Under the pieces are notes generated by a model. It worked only from the letters and a program-made list of their open reading frames with translations, made no database searches and was not told the DNA's origin. This document shows, piece by piece, positions 1 through 6,500 of a stretch of 8,938 bases of DNA (positions within the stretch are counted from its first letter, which is position 1; every line of letters starts with the position of its first letter). Source of the stretch: Deltaproteobacteria bacterium (GTDB lineage: Bacteria; Myxococcota; XYA12-FULL-58-9; JAUUZB01); the NCBI GenBank assembly GCA_030590185.1, contig JAUUZB010000087.1:1-8938 (forward strand), given 5' to 3'. The position numbers and the translations under genes are program-made.

Positions 1-1444
1 AGCGCTCCAGGTAGACCGACTCGGGTAGGATCACGTCGGCGTAGGCGGTGATCTCCGACGGGATGACGTCACTGACCACCAGCAGGTCGAGTTGTTCGAT
101 CGCTTCTAAGGTGTGGTGCTGGTTCGGGAGGCATTGGATCAAGTTGGTGGCGTGCACGTACCAGCCCTTGATCGGATAGGGCTTACCGGAGCGCGTCGCG
201 TCGCGGATACCGGTGGTCGAGCACTCCTTGGCGAAGGGATAATTCCCTGCGGCCTGATCGACGTTCTTCGGTAGATCCGGGAAATCCGGACTCGGGAAGT
301 CGGCGAGCGAGGGTCGCGAGGGGCGGAAGATGCCGCCCGGTCGCCACCAGCTGCCGAGCAGCGCCGCCAGGATGGCCTGGGCCCGGGCTCGCTGGGTGTC
401 CGCCTCGCCGTACCAGGTGACGTGCCGGCCGGGGTGAATGAGCACGGCGGGCATCGACTCTTTCATGAGCTGGTAGGCGCGTTGAATGTCTTTTGCAGGG
501 ACGCCGGATTGTTCAGCGGCCCAGGCCGGTGTGAACGGCGCAACGTGGGCGGTGAGCTCCGGGAGGCCGACGCAATGGCGCTCGACGAAATTGCGGTCGT
601 AGGCCTCCTCGTTGATCAGCAGGTGCAGCCAGGCGAGCAGCAAGGCGGTGTCGCTGCCGGGACGCACCCGCAGCCAGAGGTCCGCCTTGGAGGCGACGGT
701 GCTGAGCCGGGGATCGAGGACGATCAACTTGGCGCCCCGGGCTCGAGCCGCGACGAAGTCCTGGACCTGGCTGTTGTGGGCGTTCTCCCCCAGGTGCGAT
801 CCGAACAGCACCATGCAGCGGGTGGCGTCGAAGTCGAGCGGCTCTGGGCTCGAGATCCCGGTGCCATAGGTGAGCTTGAAGCCCACGTCCCGGGGGCCCT
901 TGCATTGCGCATAAGCGGGGGCGGCATAGTTCGGCGTGCCGAGGGCGACCATCATGGTTCGCATCAGCGGGCCGCCCTTACCGTGGTAGAAGAGGGCGAG
1001 GGCCTCGGGGCCGTGTTTGGCTTTGATCCTCTCGAAGCCCTCGGCGACCGTGCGATAGGCAGTTCGCCACCCGACGCGGCGAAACTCTCCGGCGCCGCGC
1101 TCTCCGGTGCGCACCATCGGATATTTCAAACGATCCGGATCGCGGACGAATCCAGGCCCGGCGTTGCCACGGCCGCACAGCTTGCCGCGGGCGTTCGGGT
1201 AATCCGGGTGGCCGCGAACCTCGAGCACACGGTTGTGCCGGGCGTGGGCGATGAGCCCGCAGTTCCAAAAACAGACCTCGCAGACGGTCGGTATCTGCCG
1301 GTCGCCGGGCAGGGCCCGGGGCGTGGAGAGCAGGCCAAAGGCATTGGCGTCGCGGGGCTTGGCCACGACCGCGCCGGTGGCGGCGGCGGCGCCGGCCGCC
1401 TTAAAGAGGTCACGCCGACTGAGGGTCAGTTGTTGTTTAGGCAT
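1..1444 (-). CDS. Molybdopterin oxidoreductase catalytic subunit, PsrA/PhsA-like (3' end outside window)
   Basis: Probable catalytic subunit of a membrane-associated polysulfide/thiosulfate-type reductase of the complex iron-sulfur molybdoenzyme family, which reduces sulfur compounds or related oxyanions on the periplasmic side with electrons from quinol. The visible 481 residues begin with a twin-arginine signal (SRRDLFKAAG, residues 9-18, then an Ala-rich stretch), so it should be exported folded by Tat. A [4Fe-4S] motif follows: C55-x2-C58-x3-C62-x27-C90. Cys181 (AQCKGPRDVG) lies where the family places its molybdenum ligand. Residues after about 215 carry bis-MGD-binding segments (GSHLGENAHNSQ, LIVLDPR, RPGSDTALLLAW), then HVTWYGEADTQRA and near the edge YADVILPESVYLER, all typical of PsrA/PhsA. 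Full-length relatives are about 750 aa, so roughly 60% is present. It lies 41 bp downstream of the ArsR-type gene, same strand. No good Shine-Dalgarno precedes ATG 1444; an in-frame GTG at 1450 is an alternative. The substrate (polysulfide, thiosulfate, tetrathionate, arsenic oxyanion) cannot be fixed from this fragment, and the FeS and membrane subunits are not in the window. Confidence 0.9.
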   Translation of the reverse strand, partial: MPKQQLTLSRRDLFKAAGAAAATGAVVAKPRDANAFGLLSTPRALPGDRQIPTVCEVCFWNCGLIAHARHNRVLEVRGHPDYPNARGKLCGRGNAGPGFVRDPDRLKYPMVRTGERGAGEFRRVGWRTAYRTVAEGFERIKAKHGPEALALFYHGKGGPLMRTMMVALGTPNYAAPAYAQCKGPRDVGFKLTYGTGISSPEPLDFDATRCMVLFGSHLGENAHNSQVQDFVAARARGAKLIVLDPRLSTVASKADLWLRVRPGSDTALLLAWLHLLINEEAYDRNFVERHCVGLPELTAHVAPFTPAWAAEQSGVPAKDIQRAYQLMKESMPAVLIHPGRHVTWYGEADTQRARAQAILAALLGSWWRPGGIFRPSRPSLADFPSPDFPDLPKNVDQAAGNYPFAKECSTTGIRDATRSGKPYPIKGWYVHATNLIQCLPNQHHTLEAIEQLDLLVVSDVIPSEITAYADVILPESVYLER

Positions 1445-1485
1445 GGTCACCGGGATGTCGTCCGGGGTTGTGGAGGGCCGGGGGT

Positions 1486-1815
1486 TTAGCGTTTGCTGTC
1501 GGAACAGCCCTCAACGCAGGAGATGAACTCGCGCAGGTGCGGCTCGGCCAATTCGTAGTAGGCGTGGCCGTTGGTGCGCACCGCCTCGACGAGGCGGTGC
1601 ATGCGCAGGATGCGAAGTTGTTGCGAGACGATGGTCTGCTTGAGCTCGAGCGCCTCGGCGAGGGCGGTGACGTGTTGCTCCCCCTCGCAGAGGATGGCGA
1701 CGATGCGCAGGCGGATCGGGTGCGCCACCGCCTTGAGCATCTCGGCGGCCCGCTTGGCCTGGTCGTTATCGACGATCAGCTTCGACTTCTTTTTTCTCGG
1801 CATGGCAATATCCAT
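1486..1815 (-). CDS. ArsR/SmtB-family transcriptional regulator with redox/thiol-sensor-like cysteines
   Basis: A 109-residue winged-helix repressor of the ArsR/SmtB family, cytoplasmic and expected to bind DNA as a dimer and release it on sensing a metal, metalloid or reactive sulfur species. The core is complete: A23-AEMLKAVAHPIRLRIVAIL, the helix-turn-helix with recognition helix around KQTIVSQQLRILR (59-71), and the wing (EAVRTNGHAYYEL, 77-89). Three cysteines stand out: C43 at the end of the HPIRLRIVAILC helix, and C100 and C104 in a C-terminal C-x3-C. One inner plus one C-terminal cysteine recalls thiol-based sulfide/persulfide sensors (SqrR, BigR), though the spacing (57 or 61 residues) is not that of SqrR. 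A basic N-terminus (PRKKKSK) precedes the domain. The start could be ATG 1815 or ATG 1803 (Met5); neither has a strong ribosome site, but ATGGA sits suitably before 1803. It is the first gene of the leftward unit, 41 bp ahead of the molybdoenzyme, so it probably controls that operon. The effector is inferred only. Confidence 0.9.
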   Translation of the reverse strand: MDIAMPRKKKSKLIVDNDQAKRAAEMLKAVAHPIRLRIVAILCEGEQHVTALAEALELKQTIVSQQLRILRMHRLVEAVRTNGHAYYELAEPHLREFISCVEGCSDSKR

Positions 1816-1840
1816 TTGTAGGGATAATGCGATGTCGAGA

Positions 1841-1856
1841 TGCAGAGAGTGTGCCA
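1841..1856 (-). promoter_or_regulatory. Candidate sigma-54 (RpoN) promoter for the arsR-molybdoenzyme operon
   Basis: Read on the minus strand this is TGGCACACTCTCTGCA. It matches the RpoN -24/-12 consensus TGGCACR-N4-TTGCW at every specified position but one (C for the first T of TTGC), with the required spacing between the invariant GG and GC. It points towards arsR; transcription would start near 1830, leaving about 15 nt to ATG 1815 or 27 nt to ATG 1803. RpoN promoters need an activator bound upstream, and the half-site array at 1914-2008 sits where one is expected. No equally good sigma-70 promoter was seen for this unit. The call is motif-based only. Confidence 0.65.
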
Positions 1857-1913
1857 GGTGATGGGATCGCAGGGGGCGAGGTGAGTCGCTCGAAGACCGC
1901 GTTGAATCACGGA

Positions 1914-2008
1914 GTTGCGAGGCTGTCCGGTTCGGTCCCCGGCATCGGGGTTGGTCTAGGCGTTTCGAAAACGCAACGTGTTGCGGGGATCAGCGTTGCG
2001 ACGCAACG
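1914..2008. promoter_or_regulatory. Array of five GTTGCG/CGCAAC half-sites with two perfect palindromes (candidate enhancer or operator)
   Basis: The hexamer GTTGCG or its complement CGCAAC occurs at 1914-1919, 1972-1977, 1980-1985, 1995-2000 and 2002-2007. The middle pair forms the 14-bp perfect inverted repeat CGCAACGTGTTGCG (1972-1985). The last pair forms the 15-bp palindrome CGTTGCGACGCAACG (1994-2008), 7-bp arms around a single A, with the half-sites in the opposite polarity. Outer segments CGTTTC (1961-1966) and GAAACG (2011-2016) are also mutually complementary and flank both palindromes. Relative to the candidate sigma-54 start near 1830 the sites lie about 84 and 142-178 bp upstream, typical for an enhancer-binding activator. 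The binding protein is unknown; ArsR itself or a regulator of the rightward operon are alternatives. Confidence 0.55.
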
Positions 2009-2249
2009 GTGAAACGGGGAAACAGAATTCCCTTAGGGAGCCCATTACAATGTGATATTCCACAAAGTGGTACGTGCGGGGGATGAGCGCACCGGCATCA
2101 CCCGACGATTGGTGAATCGAGGGAATGGTGTCCAGGAAGCGTCCCGTCGCACCCGGCGCTAGCTATGTGGCTTGGCGTGCGGTGTCATCCATCTCGGCCG
2201 GTCCCGGCGTTTTTGGTTCGGTCGATAAGAATCATGGAGATTTTTTGGT
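2009..2249. other. Remainder of the divergent intergenic region
   Basis: Leader of the rightward operon, with no gene I can support. It is less GC-rich around 2021-2065 (for example cattacaatgtgatattcc), which would suit a promoter for the gene at 2250, but no convincing -35/-10 pair could be picked. An 11-bp palindrome TCCCTTAGGGA lies at 2029-2039 without a T-run. The only clear translation signal is GGAGA at 2236-2240, nine bases before ATG 2250; a TAA at 2226-2228 in the same frame, with no other ATG between, fixes that start. Confidence 0.4.
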
Positions 2250-3533
2250 ATGAGCCTCACGGTTTGTCTCACCCTTGCGTGCTCCCTCGCGGCGCCAGCC
2301 CAACCCCCGGCCGCGGAGCCGGAGGTGCGTCGCATCCTGGTCCTCGACCTCAAGCCGACCGGAGGTGACGTGGATGGGGCTCGGGCCCTGACAATCCAGA
2401 TCGCCGAAGAGCTAGGCGACCGGCCTGAGCTCCGGGTCGTGACGGTCGGAGACATCATCAGCCTCGTCGAGCTCGGGACCAGCCGCCAGGCCCTCGGCTG
2501 CGACGACGACACCTGCATCGCGAGCCTGTCCGCGGCGGCCAACGCGCAGCTGGCGCTCTCCGGCACCCTCGGCAAGATCGGCCGGGAGCTCCTGCTGACC
2601 CTCTCGTTGATGGACACCGAGCGGGTGCGGCCCCTGCGCAGCGCCAGCCGCAGCGCCATCGAGATCACCGAGCTACGCGAGCAGGTGCCGGCGTTGGTCG
2701 CCGAAGTTTTCGGTGGGGAAGTGGATGCGAGCCAGGCGCGCCGTTATCGCCTGCCCGATGGGCGCGAGGTCTCCTTTGCGGTCTTCGACATCGAGGGCCT
2801 CGGGATCGAGGAGGCGGTGGCCAAGAGCCTCACCCAAATCCTGGCGGTGGAGATCAAACGCATCGAGGGCACCCGGGTGATCAGCCGGGACGACATCATA
2901 CAAATGTTGCAGCTCGAGGCGGGCAAGTCGTTGCTCGACTGCCAGGCTGACAACGCCTGCCTCGCCGAGATCGGCGGCGCCCTCGGGGTGGAGCTCCTGG
3001 TGCTCGGCAGCGCCGGCAAGCTCGGCGAGCGCTTCGTGGTCTCCCTGCGCCTGATCGACGTGAACAACGCCGAGGTCAAGGCTCGGTTGAGCGAGACCTT
3101 TTCTGGCCAGCAGGAGCAGCTCATCCCAGCGTTGCGCATGGCTGTCCGGCGCCTGCTCTCCATCGAGGATGAGGATCCGGGCAGCCTGGCCATGTCGGCG
3201 AACGAGCCGGGCGCCGCGGTCTTTGTCGACGAGATCCCGATGGGCGAGCTGCCCATGCCGGCCATCGATGCCCTCGCGGCGGGCAAGCACCGGGTGCGGG
3301 TGAGCAAGGATGGTTTTTTCGAGTGGAGCTCCGACGTCTTCGTCTCCCCCGGGGGGGCGACGCCGTTGTGGGCGGAGCTGAGCAAGAAACCCCCCGAGTG
3401 GTACGAGACCTGGTGGTTTTGGACCATGGCCGGGGCCGTGGTGGTGGGGGGAGCGGTGGCCACCACCATCGCGGTGGCCACCGCCAGCGACAGTGGCTCG
3501 ATTGAGCTGAACTACCGGAGGGAAACGCCATGA
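2250..3533 (+). CDS. Secreted, membrane-anchored PEGA-domain protein with two CsgG/TolB-like repeats
   Basis: A 427-residue envelope protein of a type common in myxobacterial genomes; the exact role is unknown. Residues 1-22 form a hydrophobic, Ala-rich export signal, though its n-region has no positive charge. Two homologous alpha/beta domains follow (about 27-135 and 174-283). Each starts with a beta-strand (RRILVLDL, VSFAVFDI), passes a VVTVGDII/VISRDDII segment, and ends with a two-cysteine motif (C84-DDDT-C89; C231-QADNA-C237) leading into a LSGTLGKIG or LGSAGKLGE strand and L-x-L-x-D (LSLMD, LRLID). This resembles the nucleotide-independent fold of CsgG/TolB N-terminal domains. Residues about 313-378 are a PEGA domain (GAAVFVDEIPMGELPMPAI, GKHRVRVSKDGF), a beta-sandwich usually found on extracytoplasmic proteins. 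Residues 387-411 (WWFWTMAGAVVVGG onwards) form one transmembrane helix, with a short Arg-containing tail (NYRRETP). It is first in the rightward operon; its TGA overlaps the next ATG (ATGA), implying coupled translation with the lipoprotein genes. A scaffold or sensor role in the envelope is inference. Confidence 0.88.
   Translation: MSLTVCLTLACSLAAPAQPPAAEPEVRRILVLDLKPTGGDVDGARALTIQIAEELGDRPELRVVTVGDIISLVELGTSRQALGCDDDTCIASLSAAANAQLALSGTLGKIGRELLLTLSLMDTERVRPLRSASRSAIEITELREQVPALVAEVFGGEVDASQARRYRLPDGREVSFAVFDIEGLGIEEAVAKSLTQILAVEIKRIEGTRVISRDDIIQMLQLEAGKSLLDCQADNACLAEIGGALGVELLVLGSAGKLGERFVVSLRLIDVNNAEVKARLSETFSGQQEQLIPALRMAVRRLLSIEDEDPGSLAMSANEPGAAVFVDEIPMGELPMPAIDALAAGKHRVRVSKDGFFEWSSDVFVSPGGATPLWAELSKKPPEWYETWWFWTMAGAVVVGGAVATTIAVATASDSGSIELNYRRETP
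2328..3098 (+). repeat. Internal duplication in the PEGA protein (two CsgG/TolB-like units)
   Basis: Two protein-level repeats, about 2328-2654 and 2769-3098. They share a leading beta-strand, the TVGDII/SRDDII segment, the C-x4/5-C pair, and the following G-x-x-G-K-x-G and L-x-L-x-D pattern. The second copy is spaced from the first by an Arg/Glu-rich linker (RYRLPDGRE). DNA identity is low, so the duplication is old. Confidence 0.7.
3517..3522 (+). promoter_or_regulatory. Strong Shine-Dalgarno (GGAGGG) inside the upstream gene
   Basis: GGAGGG lies seven bases before ATG 3530, within the last codons of the PEGA gene. It supports ATG 3530 as the start of the 1350-aa lipoprotein even though that start overlaps the upstream stop codon. 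Translation can therefore begin independently as well as by coupling. Confidence 0.75.
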
Positions 3534-6500
3534 GCGCGGTTCGTGCAATCGCTTTATCGTCGTTGCTCCTGCTCGTGGCCGCCTGTTCGCCAGAGGGCGG
3601 CGTCACCATCGTGCCGCTGTTTCCCAGCCAGCAGCGACAGACCGACGAGCTGTTGCTCCCCCGCGCGGTCGAGACGTTGCGGATCACGATCACCGGCGAG
3701 GGCATGACCGACATGATCGTCGAGGAGGACCTCGACGAGGAGGGCACCATCCGCATCGACGGGATCCCGGCCGGGGAGGCTCGCCTGGTGGTGCTCGAGG
3801 GGCTCGACGCCGCGGAGAATGTCGCCTTCTTCGGTTCGGAGTCGGTCGACATCACCGCCGGTCAGACCTCCAGCGTCGCCATCGAGCTCGGCGCGCCCTT
3901 TGCGGGGGCCGATGGTACCGGTGAACCGACGATCTCGATCGTTGACGCCGATGGTGTTGCGCAGCTCCGGGTGCGCGGCGCTGAGGTTTGGGTTTCGATC
4001 TCGGTGAGCGGCGCGGTGGGGATCGTTCTCGCCAATGAGCAAACCATGTCCGCCGGGCGCCAGGCCCTCGCTCTCTCCGGGCTCGTCGCTGACGGCGACG
4101 ACTGGGTGGTGCCGGACTGGGATCTGGGCGCGGGCTTTGACGAAATCAGCGACGGCCCGCGTTTCGTCTACGCGCAGTTCGTCAACGAGGCGAGCGTCAC
4201 CTCGCGGGTTTACCGCGCTGAGGTGGAACTCGATCGCACCGGCCCGGAGCTGACCGCCGCCGCCTTTTTTCAGCGTTGCGACAACCGGGAGATCGCCCGC
4301 CTGGCACAAAACGCCATCCTGGCCATGAGCGGCGACTACGGCTGTCGTTATACCTTCGATGAGGACGACTGCACCGGTGAGTTGGACATCAACGATCCGG
4401 GCGGCCCCCTGCGGGTAACCGTACCCCTGCGCGAAGCCACGGACCTCGCCACGGCGCGCATCTATCTGCTCGACGGCGTGCACGAGCGCGATCTCACCAT
4501 CGACACCTGCGCCAGCACCCCGAGCTTTCTGGTGGCGCTCTACGAGCCGCTTGGCTTTGAGCAGCCATCCACCGCCGACAACGTCTACGCCGAGCTCCGC
4601 GACGTCGCCGGCAACCTCTCGGTCATCGCGCTCGGCGAGCTGCGCTTCGACAACGATCGACCCGCGGTCCCTGACGTCGACATGGCTGACTGCATCATCT
4701 ACGAGCGCCTGCCCTGGGGCGCGGTCAATCTCGGGGTCGGGTTGGCTTTCACCCAGCGTTCCTGGCGTGTGATGATTTCTGATGCCTGTACCGATGGCGG
4801 CGGGCAGCCGTTGGCGGTAGTCGAGCCGCTTGCCGACGTGTTGGTCTTTGACGATCGGGAGATCGCCTATGCCAGGGAGATCGGTGGCACCGTTGCCGAC
4901 CTGCAGGGACGCTTCCAGCCGATTACCCTCTCGGTTGATGACCGGGCCGAGATATTCCTCGCCACCGTGGACCCGGCCGGCAATTGGAGCGACGCGATCC
5001 CGGAGGGCAGCCTCCAGGCGGCCCGGGTCCGGCAGGTACGCTGGCTCGCCAATCTCGGGCGTAAAGAGTTGGGGGACACGGAACAAAATCCGCACCTGTT
5101 CAGCGAGCGTGGGGTGCTCGGGGAATCCCTGGTGGATCCTTCCGAGACCGAGAGGATCTTCGCTCTGGAGGTGAGTGGCTCAGCGTACCCTGTGACCACC
5201 GCCGGTAAGGGCCGGTGGATCCTGGCTCAGGCGCCATCTGATGATCTGCTCGAGAGCGCTACGATGAAGGTCGCGGTCTATGACCCGGCACGCTCTCTGC
5301 TCGTCCTCACTTCGGCCGAGTCTATGTCGATCGGCCAGACGACGTGGGAGTGGGACGGCGCGAACCTAGTTGAGCACTGTTACCCGGGTTCCGGATGCAG
5401 TAACCATGCCAGCCCTGAGTTTTCCCAGACGATCGCCGGGACCTATCACCCAGGCCTCGGCGAGGTTTTTCTGGCCGCGAACACCATGTTGGGACCAACC
5501 GGCATGGTCTTTAGCGCCTGGGGGTGGGACGGAGAAGACTGGCACGATCGGTGCGATCCTGACCTCGGTTGCGGTACGAGCGTCTTGGTTTTTGAAAGGT
5601 TCGCCTTGGCCTACGACCCACGGTATGACGCGCCGATCGCAGTGGTGCAGGACGACAACGACGTGCACACGACCGCGATCTGGCGCGATGGGCAATGGGA
5701 GATCCTCTGCCCCGGAGGCTGTGGCCTAAGTACTGGGTTCGAAGCCACCCTCGACTTTGATCGAGCTGGGGACCGGTTGGTGCTCAGTAAGTCCAGCCCG
5801 AACCTTGCCAACCTCGAGCTCTGGGCCTTCGAGGACGGCACCTGGAGCCCGCTGTGCGCCGCGGCCAACACCTGCGAGAACATGCCACCCTGGAGCTTCA
5901 ATCTCTCGACTGCGCTCGACGCCGACGGGACCGTGGTCGTTGCCGTGGCAGGCACTACCCCCAACGCTGACGACGCCGCGGTCTGGACCTACGACGGGAG
6001 CTGGACCACGGTCTGCAGCGGGGGCTGTCCGGGGATCACCGAAGCCGAGACCGGGGCATTGATCACGTACTACGATCCGAAGCTCGAGCGGGTGGTACGA
6101 CTCTCCAGTGCCGCGCCAACGGGTCCTCTGCTGCCGCGGGCCCGGTTTTGGACCGGCACCGGTTGGGAGACGCTCTGTCCCGGCTCCGAAGATTGTCCAG
6201 GGGCGGCGCTGGGACCGATGGTTTACGATCCGCTCGCCTCCCGCCTGACCATGACCTATTTCGGAGGCGATCCCGTCACCTACACTTTCAACTCCATTGG
6301 CCTCATGCAATGGACGGGGCACAGCTGGGTGCAAACCCACGCCTCTGCGGCCGCGGCCGATCCGATGGGCCGCTTTAGTTTCGGCTTCGGTCGTGACGGC
6401 ACCGGGCTGATGGTCGTTGGAGGAACAGAGTTGCGGCTCCTCACCGACACCTGTGGCAGTGGGTCATTACCGATAGACTTCATCGGTCCTCCCTCGTGGG

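Noticed and set aside
422..1489. Plus-strand 355-codon open frame across the left end
   Set aside because: It is antisense to the molybdoenzyme, whose frame gives recognisable Tat, FeS and MGD motifs; the plus-strand product is low-complexity Gly/Ala/Val with no family features, as expected in high-GC shadow frames.
1827..2012. Possible 61-residue peptide in the intergenic region
   Set aside because: It covers the sigma-54 motif and the palindromes, lacks a ribosome site and shows no recognisable features.
2029..2039. TCCCTTAGGGA palindrome as a terminator
   Set aside because: The arms are 5 bp with a one-base centre and no following T-run; it lies between divergent genes, where no terminator is needed.
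2051..2064. TGTG-N6-CACA resembling a CRP/FNR-type site
   Set aside because: CRP sites need TGTGA-N6-TCACA, that is eight bases between TGTG and CACA; here there are six and the inner bases do not match.
3554..5095. Minus-strand 513-codon open frame
   Set aside because: It is the complement of the lipoprotein gene's N-terminal half. Its length comes from high GC3; the product is rich in Arg, Asp and Gly without a fold, and the plus-strand frame has a lipobox, strong ribosome site and overlaps at both ends.
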